Below are positions 53,826 to 61,805 of a stretch of 64,000 nt of DNA, in pieces. How positions within the stretch are numbered: the first letter of the stretch is position 1; every line of letters begins with the position of its first letter. Where the stretch lies: NCBI GenBank assembly GCA_002317355.1, contig DCJC01000050.1, forward strand, positions 1 to 64,000. The letters run 5' to 3'. Below the pieces are notes generated by a model. The model saw only the letters and a list, made by a program, of their open reading frames with translations, made no database searches and was not told the origin of the DNA. The DNA is from Prevotellaceae bacterium UBA1710. Its GTDB lineage: Bacteria; Bacteroidota; Bacteroidia; Bacteroidales; Bacteroidaceae. Both the position numbers and the translations under genes were made by a program.

Positions 53826-54602
53826 ATGCAGTACACAGTTTATGACCTTCACCAATGTAATCGTGGTGAACAAATTCAAGTGTCTCTCCAAGGCAGTGCC
53901 GCAAACGTTCGACTTATGGATAGTACGAACTATAATAATTACCGAAATGGAAGACGACATAATTACTATGGTGGTTTGGCAAAAAAGTCTCCCATTATAC
54001 TAACTATCCCAAGAAGTGGTCATTGGTATGTTACCATCGATCTTGCAGGACTAAGAGGTACGGTTAGATCTTCCATTAGGAAACTACCTTCTCCATTACC
54101 TGAATATAGGGAGCCAGCTTTGTCTTCGGTTCCTTCACTTTTTCGAAGGGATTCTTTGCCTAACGTTGATTCCGAAGATACTCAGCTTGAGTATGACGTA
54201 TTTATATCTCATGCGTCAGAGGACAAGGACGAAGTGGTTAGACCATTAGCAACGGCCCTTATGGAGAAGGGATTAAAGGTTTGGTATGATGAGTTTGAAC
54301 TAAAAATTGGTGATAGCCTTAGACGTAAAATAGACAGAGGACTTGCTAAGAGTAAATTCGGTATTGTCGTTTTATCTAAGGATTTTATAAGAAAGGGTTG
54401 GACAAACTATGAGCTAAACGGTATTATTACTAAGGCTAATACCGGAGAGCAAGTTCTTCTTCCAATATGGCATGGAATAACCAAAAAGGAAGTCATAGAA
54501 TTTTCTCCGTCAATTGCGGATAAGGTGGCACGAAATACAGCCACTTATACGGTGGAGGAAATTGCTGATGAAATTGCATGTTTAATAAAAGATAAAGATT
54601 GA
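53826..54602 (+). CDS. DUF1883-TIR domain protein
   Basis: Residues 1-88 form a DUF1883 domain (ANVRLMDSTNYNNYRNGRR; YYGGLAKKSPIILTIPRSGH). A flexible linker follows, then a TIR domain at about 121-240 (YDVFISHASEDKDEVVRPLA; VWYDEFELKIGDSLRRKIDR; SKFGIVVLSKDFIRKGWTNY). Glu196 in the WTNYEL phrase sits where TIR NAD-hydrolases have their catalytic Glu. Bacterial TIR proteins act as NADase effectors or signal producers in phage defence such as Thoeris; no ThsA-like partner is present here. Its only tight neighbour is the small GIY-YIG-like protein. DUF1883 may be the sensing or partner-binding part; that is inference. Confidence 0.88.
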   Translation: MQYTVYDLHQCNRGEQIQVSLQGSAANVRLMDSTNYNNYRNGRRHNYYGGLAKKSPIILTIPRSGHWYVTIDLAGLRGTVRSSIRKLPSPLPEYREPALSSVPSLFRRDSLPNVDSEDTQLEYDVFISHASEDKDEVVRPLATALMEKGLKVWYDEFELKIGDSLRRKIDRGLAKSKFGIVVLSKDFIRKGWTNYELNGIITKANTGEQVLLPIWHGITKKEVIEFSPSIADKVARNTATYTVEEIADEIACLIKDKD

Positions 54603-54688
54603 AACTGATGAAATTGATCATTGTATAAAGTGCATTTGAGGATTTGGCGAAGAAAATAATGAATAAGGTAAATTATTAACGAAAAAGC

Positions 54689-56131
54689 ATGGCATTACAC
54701 TATAGTAAATATTATCATATCAAACATAGAGAGTTTGTTTCTAAAGGTGTGTATAACGGATTTCTTGATAAAGATTCGTTACTGCATGTTGACCCGCTTT
54801 TGTTGAAGAATTGTACTATTCCAGAGTTTATAACAGCTTATGACGAGTTCTTCAACTATTTCCGTGGTTTTATAACTCTGACGAAATTCGCTCAGGCATC
54901 AAAAACGTCTGATCGCTTTTTCAAGAGGATGATAGATAGGTTTACTTTGAGCGAAATACCGAACACTGGTTTGGGGTATTCAACTAGTAATACACATGGG
55001 CGTGGTATAAGTGGTGCACTATCTGTACAGCTTGCAACTAGTGCATTTGAGATTATCAAAGCAGGTTTGGTTGACCCAGAAATATTTGGGTTGATGCAGT
55101 TAATTGAGGACAAGATGGGTGCTGACAGGATTAGTGACATGACATTGGCTATTCTACAAAAGAACTTCTTGGCCTTTACACAGCGTGTGGCACATGAATT
55201 GAATATTCCAACCCATAGTTATCAGTTTAATGATGAAATGTTCAATGTACCTTTCTATAATGGGAAGCCTGTACATTTCGTCCCAATGTGTCTGCTAGCA
55301 GATTTACCAGTAGCACGTGATTTTGAGGAGATCGATGATGTGTGTTATTACAACACGGAGCTAAAACGAAGAGTTGCCAAAATTATCGGAGTTACTTGGT
55401 CGGAATACAAAGACTACAAGAAGTCAGATTGGAAGCATATTATTATGAGTAATAAGGCATGCTATGAGTCTGCAATAAACTTCTACAAAAGCCTAAAGGC
55501 TGTGCCTTATGATTTTGGAAAAGATGACAAGGAGCAATATTTAGATATACTATTGGAGGAGTTTTTGGCTCAATATCCTTTAAACTTTACACCGCTAAAT
55601 AATACTGATCCGAATCAAGAAGTCTATGATTTGACAAAGTCGATATGCAAGCAATTTAAGCATCTGGTAGAGGACTGCCGCCTCTCTGAAGAGTTTTACA
55701 GAAAGAACCGTACACCAGACGAAACCGATTGGCAAATGTTATTGTATGCTGTTGCGGATACGTATCGTGTGGCCGGAAATATAGATGTAGAATTATCTCG
55801 TGAAGATAATCCAGGTGTAGGTGAAATTGATTTTCATCTGACAAGAGGCTCGAAAGCGAATACAATAATTGAGATTAAGCGTTCGGGTAATGCCGATCTC
55901 TTACATGGTTATCGTTCACAACTTGCTGCTTATGTAAGAGCAGATAGAGCAAAGAGTGCAATCTTCATGGTTATAGTTGAAGATGATTCTTATGAAAAGA
56001 TAAAGGAGAAGATTTCAACTGTACAATCGGATATGGTTTCAAAGGGAGAGTATGTTCCTGAAGTCATATATATCAATGGTAAAAGGCAGCCTGCAGCTAG
56101 TAACCCAAGATATGAGGATCCAAGGATTTAA
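54689..56131 (+). CDS. PD-(D/E)XK nuclease-like protein of the defence island
   Basis: The 480-residue product has an unrecognised helical N-terminal region of about 350 residues. The C-terminal domain carries Asp381 (GEIDFHL) and Glu395-x-Lys397 (TIIEIKRSG). This is the Asp...Glu-x-Lys signature of restriction-like PD-(D/E)XK nucleases, followed by a Gln-bearing helix (GYRSQLAAYVRAD) typical of the fold. The gene begins 86 bases after the TIR gene on the same strand. It could be an effector of the same system or an independent defence gene. A DNase role is inference from the motif. Confidence 0.7.
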   Translation: MALHYSKYYHIKHREFVSKGVYNGFLDKDSLLHVDPLLLKNCTIPEFITAYDEFFNYFRGFITLTKFAQASKTSDRFFKRMIDRFTLSEIPNTGLGYSTSNTHGRGISGALSVQLATSAFEIIKAGLVDPEIFGLMQLIEDKMGADRISDMTLAILQKNFLAFTQRVAHELNIPTHSYQFNDEMFNVPFYNGKPVHFVPMCLLADLPVARDFEEIDDVCYYNTELKRRVAKIIGVTWSEYKDYKKSDWKHIIMSNKACYESAINFYKSLKAVPYDFGKDDKEQYLDILLEEFLAQYPLNFTPLNNTDPNQEVYDLTKSICKQFKHLVEDCRLSEEFYRKNRTPDETDWQMLLYAVADTYRVAGNIDVELSREDNPGVGEIDFHLTRGSKANTIIEIKRSGNADLLHGYRSQLAAYVRADRAKSAIFMVIVEDDSYEKIKEKISTVQSDMVSKGEYVPEVIYINGKRQPAASNPRYEDPRI

Positions 56132-56181
56132 GTTGAGAAGCAGAACAACGAATAATAAACTGAACGGAAGGCAGCCTTATT

Positions 56182-56448
56182 TCACCCTCGTACACTCCTC
56201 ACGAAATACTCCTTTTTGTAATGACAGACATCGACGATGCGCTTGCGCTTGAAATGACGGTAGGGAAGAAAACTTGGGAGCCTAATCCCAACCTTTATCT
56301 CTGTCAGGTTGTCGGCAACTTCACAAGTTCCGTGCTGATTTTGGCTAAACAGAGGAGCAAGCTCGCGTATGGTAGTGAAATGTAATGGATAAAACGATGA
56401 TCGAGCCGCCTCAACGTTGTCTTTGGCAAAACAGGTGATAGTCATTGC
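56182..56448 (-). CDS. Doubtful small reading frame
   Basis: An ATG at 56448 opens an 88-codon frame (MTITCFAKDNVEAARSSFYP and onward) with a basic C-terminus (PYRHFKRKRIVDVCHYKKEY). The composition is not obviously random, but there is no recognised family, no promoter and no ribosome-binding site. It may be a remnant of a larger gene. Confidence 0.25.
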   Translation of the reverse strand, partial: AMTITCFAKDNVEAARSSFYPLHFTTIRELAPLFSQNQHGTCEVADNLTEIKVGIRLPSFLPYRHFKRKRIVDVCHYKKEYFVRSVRG

Positions 56449-56688
56449 TCCAAAATCCAAAAAACTTGCAAAATGAAAAAACAATTCCTGTCGTTGAGAA
56501 GAAGTTATGCTGATGTAGAGAGAGGGATCAGTTGTTTCATGCAGTAGTGATTAATCAGAACTCACACCGAGTGCCATGTGCTAATCAGAGATATAATCAG
56601 CACAATCATCACTGAATCGTTGATGCGCGATTGTAGCGATATAACATCACATTGTACATGAAATTCATATGTTAGCACCCGATTTAAT

Positions 56689-56724
56689 AACAGCGGCATG
56701 GTTCTAATATACTATGTCGCTGTT
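56689..56724 (+). terminator. Hairpin downstream of the defence genes
   Basis: AACAGCGGCAT (56689-56699) pairs with ATGTCGCTGTT (56714-56724), with one G-T pair. No long T-run follows, so it is only a possible terminator. Confidence 0.45.
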
Positions 56725-57075
56725 GTTGGTTAATAAAGGATTTCATCTTTCGGATGCTAGGTTTGCAAATCGGAACACCTAATCGCTTTTCAATTCCATT
56801 CTATTTAGTTAGTTGATTGGTATAGCCGTTGCAGCCATGATTGAAAAAAAAGAGGATAGTGTCAATAGATATTCACAAAAATGGCATTTATTGATGTTTA
56901 CAAAGGTTAAAAACGTTAAATCTAACACCTTTGTAAAATTAATTTCAACAACAAAATCACTTTTCTACCTTTTAAAAGCTTTTATACTGATATTCAATAA
57001 GTTACTTATATTTCTATATATAATAAGGTATATAAACTCCTTAGAAGATTTCTGTAAAATTCAGACGCACAAAAA

Positions 57076-57102
57076 TCCTTATTGTTACTTGTTACTCGTT
57101 AC
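57076..57102 (-). repeat. Heptad dispersed repeat, copy 4 (minus orientation)
   Basis: On the minus strand it reads GGTAACGAGTAACAAGTAAC then AATAAGG, followed by ATTTTT, like the other copies with two base changes. Confidence 0.75.
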
Positions 57103-57336
57103 CAAGCACAAGCGCTATTGCCGTGAGTTAATAACTATTGCTTCGGTAAGATGCAGATTATTAGGTGGTTATGGGTGTACTTTTTGAAATGTGGCAGGGG
57201 CGAAATCATAACATCAGCAGAGTAACGATAAGCGTTTCCAAGTTGATTTTTGCGTTTCAGGCCTCTCAGAAACTAACGAAAATGCGTGTATTTCTGCTTA
57301 AAATCCTTCATCATGCCTCTCGTCTCAGTCGGTGTA

Positions 57337-57512
57337 TGATTCCGCTCTGCCTCCGCTCTGCCTCCGTTCTGCCTTCGCTCTGCCTCCGTTCTGCCTCCGT
57401 TATGGTTCCTATATGATTCCCATATGGTTCCCATATGATTCCCATTTTCTGCCATTCATGTATAGGAGTAGTAGCGAAGGATAAGTGAAGGATGAACGAA
57501 GGAATACCCTCA
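57337..57512. repeat. 11-bp-period array D (16 units)
   Basis: Sixteen contiguous 11-base units. Six are of the type TGCCTCCGCTC, four of the type TGATTCCCATA, two are transitional, then TAGTAGCGAAG, GATAAGTGAAG, GATGAACGAAG and GAATACCCTCA. The CTTCGC core of unit 4 reappears as GCGAAG in unit 13, its reverse complement. It runs straight into a heptad repeat. Confidence 0.82.
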
Positions 57513-57591
57513 GTAACAAGTAACAGGTAACAATAAGGATTTTGGGTTAAGGATTAAAGATTAAGGAATAATGTTTGGTGGTGTCAGAAAA
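57507..57591 (+). repeat. 85-bp direct repeat, copy 1 (includes heptad repeat copy 5)
   Basis: This is identical to 58864-58948 except for one base. It contains the heptad repeat (57513-57538), a second heptad set of the type TTAAGGA, and at its right end the TTTG element of the DUF3791 promoter. Confidence 0.85.
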
Positions 57592-57605
57592 AAGACTTAT
57601 CTTTG
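57574..57605 (+). promoter_or_regulatory. Promoter of the DUF3791 gene
   Basis: TTTG (57574-57577) and TATCTTTG (57598-57605) are 20 bases apart. The TTTG half lies inside the 85-bp repeat and the other half outside. In the second repeat copy no -7 element follows. Confidence 0.75.
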
Positions 57606-57639
57606 CAAGCGAGTGACAGAACAATAAATTCGCAAGGAT

Positions 57640-57867
57640 ATGAGTGAACAGAACTTGAGTAAAATAGGTTTTCTGGTTGCATTGATTAATGAGTTCGGAA
57701 AGCGTTTCGGCTTGACCGACAAGCAGTCGTACGACTACATTTCACGTTATGGAGGGATAGAAATGTTTCTCCAGCATTATAATATTCTTCATACCCTGTC
57801 TTTTCATGATATGGTAGAAGGAATGGCGTCATACTGCAATCGTCAAGGAGGTGAACTTACGCTATGA
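57640..57867 (+). CDS. DUF3791-family small protein
   Basis: The 75-residue product (KIGFLVALINEFGKRFGLTD; QSYDYISRYGGIEMFLQHY; ILHTLSFHDMVEGM) matches DUF3791. DUF3791 proteins are small helical proteins usually encoded just before a DUF3990 protein, an ADP-ribosyltransferase-like partner, in what looks like a two-gene toxin-antitoxin arrangement. The stop overlaps the next ATG (ATGA) as in intact pairs, but here the partner is cut to 12 codons. A promoter lies 34 bases upstream. Confidence 0.75.
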   Translation: MSEQNLSKIGFLVALINEFGKRFGLTDKQSYDYISRYGGIEMFLQHYNILHTLSFHDMVEGMASYCNRQGGELTL

Positions 57868-57902
57868 TACTCTATCACGGTTCAAATATCTCAGAGTCCT
57901 GA
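57864..57902 (+). pseudogene. Truncated DUF3990 partner (12 codons)
   Basis: The ATG overlaps the DUF3791 stop and encodes MILYHGSNISES before TGA. M-x-L-Y-H-G-S-N is the characteristic start of DUF3990 proteins, whose YHGS block belongs to the ADP-ribosyltransferase-like active site. Everything after it is lost. The break falls within a phrase (TCAGAGTCC...GTTACGT...TGTAAATAA) that is repeated at 59002-59040. Confidence 0.7.
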
Positions 57903-57958
57903 TTACGTGTATCATTGTATGTAAATAATGCCTGCTTTTGTCTTATAACAAGAAAACA

Positions 57959-58834
57959 ATGATAAAGACTTTCAGCAAACTAATCACAATCTTGATTTTT
58001 GGAATGCTCATCGCTTCATGTGCGAAAGAGCCAGGTGTAATTATCCCAGAAGACATTAAAGGCTTTTGGAAGTTGCAGAATGATGTACAGTTCAAGGGTT
58101 TGGCATTTACAAACCTTGAGTTCGATGGTGATAACTGCAGTGCCTGCATCGATCCTGTAATAAATGACTCTATATATCTTTATGACAGGTTCTCGGTAAA
58201 GCACGACTCGCTATGTCTTGTTGATGTGAACGGGAAGGAAAGTACCTACCGTATTCATGAGCTTCACGATAGCGTACTTGTACTTACGAATTTCCAGGGA
58301 GCGGACCAAGACCTTGTATTCAAGCGAGTGGTCTATACGAAAAATAATAGTCGTATTTATGCAAAGGATATGCCGGCCGACTCATTGGATATCAATTTCA
58401 AAAACCCTCGTTATCTTATCAAAGACAATAAATACTTTGTTCTTTCTGAAAAGGATGTAAAGAAAGCACATGACATTCTGAAAGACTATATGGACAGCTA
58501 TGTCGAGAAGAAACCCTATCGTGATTTTGAAAAAATTATAAGCTCTGATGGAAAAGTGTCCAATGAGAACTTTAGTGAGGAACATCTTGAATTTTTGGAC
58601 AGTGTATATATGCCACTCCCTTTCAATAATTATTTCAGACAATATCTCGGTTATAGGGAAGATGGGCATTTGAATGTCGAAATCATATTAATCTGCGAAT
58701 CGTTGTCGTCTCCTTTTCCATATACAAAGCTCAAAAGAGAATTCTACTTTGTAAATGATGGTGGAAAATGTTTTGGGCATGCTATTATTAACCTTACAGA
58801 GGGAAAGGTAATACGATTTTATATCAATGGGTAA
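57959..58834 (+). CDS. Lipoprotein of unknown function (291 residues)
   Basis: I chose the ATG at 57959 (MIKTFSKLITILIFGMLIASC), which gives a lipoprotein signal with lipobox LIASC and Cys21 as the lipidated residue; the frame opens 21 bases earlier. The mature protein begins with a beta-rich domain (GFWKLQNDVQFKGLAFTNLEFDG), similar in feel to lipocalin-like domains. It ends in a mixed domain with RQYLGYREDGHLNVEIILIC. I do not recognise a family. It lies just after the DUF3791/DUF3990 remnant and may belong to a repeated unit with the next lipoprotein gene. Confidence 0.7.
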   Translation: MIKTFSKLITILIFGMLIASCAKEPGVIIPEDIKGFWKLQNDVQFKGLAFTNLEFDGDNCSACIDPVINDSIYLYDRFSVKHDSLCLVDVNGKESTYRIHELHDSVLVLTNFQGADQDLVFKRVVYTKNNSRIYAKDMPADSLDINFKNPRYLIKDNKYFVLSEKDVKKAHDILKDYMDSYVEKKPYRDFEKIISSDGKVSNENFSEEHLEFLDSVYMPLPFNNYFRQYLGYREDGHLNVEIILICESLSSPFPYTKLKREFYFVNDGGKCFGHAIINLTEGKVIRFYING

Positions 58835-59184
58835 CTGTAACCTCACATTTTATTCCAATAGAGCCCTCAGTAACAAGTAACAGGTAACAATAAGGATTTT
58901 GGATTAAGGATTAAAGATTAAGGAATAATGTTTGGTGGTGTCAGAAAAGATTTTTGGGCAATAATTTGGGGCTCTTCGCAATCCTGATTCGCATTTGTAT
59001 TATCAGAGTCCGGGTTACGTTTATAGTTGCATGTAAATAACTAAACTTTCTCACCCTTGAAAATGTAGAACAATTGGCTGGAAGCCAGAGCCGAACATCC
59101 AGACTGTGGGAAAAGTTGAGTGAATAATCCCTACTTGAGCGAAAGTTAATGGCTCATTTGCTTGCATATCTGACGGGAAAGTAG
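58835..59184. other. Gene-free stretch holding the second copy of the repeated unit
   Basis: It carries the 85-bp repeat copy 2 (58864-58948) and, 50 bases on, a degenerate copy (59001-59040) of the sequence found at the broken end of DUF3990 (57889-57929). The DUF3791 gene that lies between these landmarks in the first unit is missing here. Confidence 0.6.
58864..58948 (+). repeat. 85-bp direct repeat, copy 2 (includes heptad repeat copy 6)
   Basis: This differs from 57507-57591 at one base. The heptad part lies at 58870-58895. Confidence 0.85.
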
Positions 59185-59192
59185 TAATTTTG
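59161..59192 (+). promoter_or_regulatory. Promoter of the second lipoprotein gene
   Basis: CTTG (59161-59164) and TAATTTTG (59185-59192) are 20 bases apart; the ATG is 48 bases downstream. Confidence 0.6.
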
Positions 59193-59240
59193 CATCTGAT
59201 TTTTAGAAACTGACTATACAACACATTTGAAATTCAAGAC

Positions 59241-60455
59241 ATGAAGAGATCTATATTATTGCCTATGATGATATTTTTCATAGGAATGCTTTGCGTGAGT
59301 TGCAGTTCAGACGATACTTTCAACTGGGATGAGGATGGATGGAGTAACACCAGTTATGCAATGAACAGATATAATGACATCTCGTATATCGAGGTGCCAG
59401 TTGATGGTGGCGTGTGTACTTTCCACTATAATAGTTCAGAGAGCATTTCAATTGATACTCTTTTTATGGATAACAACATAGAACGCCCTAAAAGTTCTTA
59501 TGCGCGGAAATATAAATATACAATGGTTGGTAATCAGATTCTGTCTGATTATGGCGTAATGTGTAATGTCGGCATTAATGCGCAGGATGTAAAGGTTGAG
59601 ATTGCACCCAACAATGATTTCACCCGTAGGGCAATCATAAACCTGAACGTTGGCAACAAGAAAATACAGTTGCGCTTCTGGCAGAAGCCAATAGGGCAAT
59701 CGAATGGTGCATTGAAGAGTTTGCTTGGCGACTGGGTCTTTGACCTTGACGCAACCAACAAGGAATTCGGGACTAATTATTCTGATCCAGATCAGGTACC
59801 GCGCTATTCATTTCATGAAGATGGAACCTACTATTCGTCATTAAGTTTCCGTTTTTCTCTTCCTACTTCATCTTCAGGCTCTAACTATGGCTACGACTTC
59901 CCTGAGTTTGGCGTGTGGAAGGATTCTTGCGGAGTTCTGATTATGAGCGGAATAGGTGTTTCTGGTTATAGCTCAAACAAAAGAGTTATGGATTATCGTG
60001 TCTCGGGCGGAAAGTTTTACACTCCGGGACAAGTCTTTGAACGAATGGAAAACACGCGCTTTGTAGTTGCTCCGTACTATACTCTGGAGTTGAAGCGCAA
60101 GGAAGAGAACTTGCCTTATCCTCCAAAGGCAGGAGAACCTGTCACTCTCGAATCAAAGCTTTATGCAAAAGGTGCAAACTTCACGATGAATGATGTGAAC
60201 GTTTTATGCAATAGGATGGCAAGGGAATATTTTGAGGGCTTCGGTTATCGTTGGTCTGAAAAAATGGATTCAATGGATGTCAGCAAGTATCTGAACGACA
60301 AATATGAGTTCTCACTTCCGCTGACATATCCTGACAGCAATAATATCGTTCGTTATTGGTTGACATATACTATGACCTTGCACCGCCCTAATGACGATTT
60401 TAATGTTGAAGTAGGTGCATCTACGGATTACTTTACCGCTCATGGTGATGAATGA
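59241..60455 (+). CDS. Lipoprotein of unknown function (404 residues)
   Basis: The N-terminus MKRSILLPMMIFFIGMLCVSC is a lipoprotein signal with lipobox LCVSC, followed by SSDD, an acidic +2 to +5 region typical of surface-exposed Bacteroidota lipoproteins. A BACON-like beta-sandwich segment follows (ISYIEVPVDGGVCTFHYNSS; RRAIINLNVGNKKIQLRFWQ). A lipocalin-like segment comes next (LGDWVFDLDATN; YSFHEDGTYYSSLSF), then a mixed C-terminal domain. Binding of a surface ligand or glycan is plausible; no family is recognised for the whole. Confidence 0.7.
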   Translation: MKRSILLPMMIFFIGMLCVSCSSDDTFNWDEDGWSNTSYAMNRYNDISYIEVPVDGGVCTFHYNSSESISIDTLFMDNNIERPKSSYARKYKYTMVGNQILSDYGVMCNVGINAQDVKVEIAPNNDFTRRAIINLNVGNKKIQLRFWQKPIGQSNGALKSLLGDWVFDLDATNKEFGTNYSDPDQVPRYSFHEDGTYYSSLSFRFSLPTSSSGSNYGYDFPEFGVWKDSCGVLIMSGIGVSGYSSNKRVMDYRVSGGKFYTPGQVFERMENTRFVVAPYYTLELKRKEENLPYPPKAGEPVTLESKLYAKGANFTMNDVNVLCNRMAREYFEGFGYRWSEKMDSMDVSKYLNDKYEFSLPLTYPDSNNIVRYWLTYTMTLHRPNDDFNVEVGASTDYFTAHGDE

Positions 60456-61075
60456 TTCTTCCGTGCGCAACTCTTGGGTTTGTGCAAAATGACCTGTCAT
60501 TCTTTCTCTTCGCGCTTCTTCCGAGTAGTGTAGGTTGCCTTATGCTCCATCGGTAACAAGTAACAGGTAACAATAAGGATTTTTGGATGATGTTCGCCTT
60601 CTAAACCAAAAGCAAGAACCATTTTTCATGTCTGTAAATGTTCATAGATGTTGAGGAGCATTGCGACGACTTCTCTAATAGTCGCCTAACGGCTCAACAT
60701 AGAGAAACATAACAAAACATCAATAAACATTTGCGGTAAAGAACAGACGAATTAGATGAAGACAATACAATTGTTTTCTTTTGTTTTTCTTGTTTTTCTT
60801 TTGTTTTTTTTAAATCGCGAAAGCAAATTGCCTTCCCTTTGTGCTTTGCATCCCTTCGGGACTCACTGCCGTTCGCGACTAACATAATGAGTTCGGCCGT
60901 TGAGCTCTTCTTCTGACTGACATAATTTTATGCAAATCTGCAAATTTTCGGGGCGGTAGTTTCACAATTCAAAAAAATGTATTATCTTTGCGGGGTGAAA
61001 TTTTTCAGATGATGAAAACAAGTAATTTGATCGACTGATAAAACCACAAATCTATTAACACCCCCAACAATAAAC
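60456..61075. other. Gene-free stretch with heptad repeat copy 7
   Basis: No coding frame is supported. It has the heptad repeat at 60553-60578, a T/TTTTCTTG-rich low-complexity tract at 60769-60811, and a -7-like TATCTTTG at 60983-60990 that probably serves the next gene. Confidence 0.55.
60553..60578 (+). repeat. Heptad dispersed repeat, copy 7
   Basis: GTAACAAGTAACAGGTAACA then ATAAGG, followed by ATTTTTGG. Confidence 0.75.
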
Positions 61076-61654
61076 ATGATGAAAACCATCGCTTCATTGT
61101 TATTCTCCATACTCCTTCTTCAATGCGCAATACCATGTTGCGCAAAGAATATACGTAAACTGAAGAAACCAATATTAGTAGCCAGCAAGTCAGAGTCATC
61201 GCTTTACGATATGCAAAAGACGGATGACTATGATTCATTATATTTTGATTATGAGTTGGTGATGAGTGAGTTCGGAAACATCACTTGCGAAATTCGTGGA
61301 GATGAACGTTCGCATAAAGAGCCATGCGGATACGGAGTTGCATCTGTAGAGAAATTCGTATTCAGAAGAGAAGGCTTTACGGAATCAGACACCTTATATG
61401 CTTGGCACGTGCCACTGAGATATGGTGAGGAGAATGAGATAGTGCTCAACAATGAAGGGACGACATTGAAGATTTTCGGAAGGAAATATGGAAAGAACGT
61501 GGTGATCTCAACTCCAGACGATAAGTTCAGGATAGAGAAAGCCATAACCGATGGCATGACAGAGGTTCAGATTCCTGAGGGCGTTGAATTCCTCAATATC
61601 GACATTGAATGTGACGAACAAAAACATTATACATTTAAATATCCAGTAAGATGA
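61076..61654 (+). CDS. Small secreted protein of unknown function
   Basis: The 192-residue product starts at the first of two adjacent ATGs and has a signal peptide (MMKTIASLLFSILLLQCAIP) with Cys near the cleavage site, so lipidation is possible but there is no clean lipobox. The mature part is beta-rich (YFDYELVMSEFGNITCEIRG; EVQIPEGVEFLNIDIEC). No family is recognised. A strong terminator follows, and a -7 element lies about 85 bases upstream, so it is probably a single-gene transcript. Confidence 0.65.
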   Translation: MMKTIASLLFSILLLQCAIPCCAKNIRKLKKPILVASKSESSLYDMQKTDDYDSLYFDYELVMSEFGNITCEIRGDERSHKEPCGYGVASVEKFVFRREGFTESDTLYAWHVPLRYGEENEIVLNNEGTTLKIFGRKYGKNVVISTPDDKFRIEKAITDGMTEVQIPEGVEFLNIDIECDEQKHYTFKYPVR

Positions 61655-61699
61655 AAAGAGTAATTGATTCTTCTTCTGCCTTGTGATCAGAACAATAGA

Positions 61700-61743
61700 A
61701 AAGCGCACCTCGTCAACTGAAGTGATGGGGTGCGCTTTGTCTT
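61700..61743 (+). terminator. Intrinsic terminator
   Basis: AAAGCGCACCTC (61700-61711) pairs with GGGTGCGCTTT (61728-61738), followed by TGTCTT. The stem reads well on both strands and could also serve the convergent toxin-antitoxin pair. Confidence 0.75.
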
Positions 61744-61805
61744 ATATGGTGTTATTTGAAAAGTTCGGAATGTGAACGTACAAATAAGGAAAAGAGAGTG
61801 TATCG

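Larger units (their letters stand above)
56132..57336. other. Long, nearly gene-free stretch
   Basis: About 1.2 kb with little coding character. It contains one doubtful minus-strand frame (56182-56448), a good hairpin at 56689-56724 and a heptad repeat in minus orientation (57076-57102). The right end of the mobilizable element could lie here, but I see no duplicated att-like sequence. Confidence 0.5.

Noticed and set aside
36430..57102. Heptad repeats at 36430 and 57076 as attL and attR of the mobilizable element
   Set aside because: They are in opposite orientation and belong to a family with at least eight copies, so they do not specifically mark the ends.
57165..57416. An 83-codon plus-strand frame
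   Set aside because: Its C-terminal half is a translation of 11-bp array D (repeating Ser-Ala-Ser-Val-Leu-type text), so it is not a gene.
60694..60885. A 63-codon minus-strand frame rich in Lys, Glu and Gln
   Set aside because: It is the translation of the T-rich low-complexity tract at 60769-60811.
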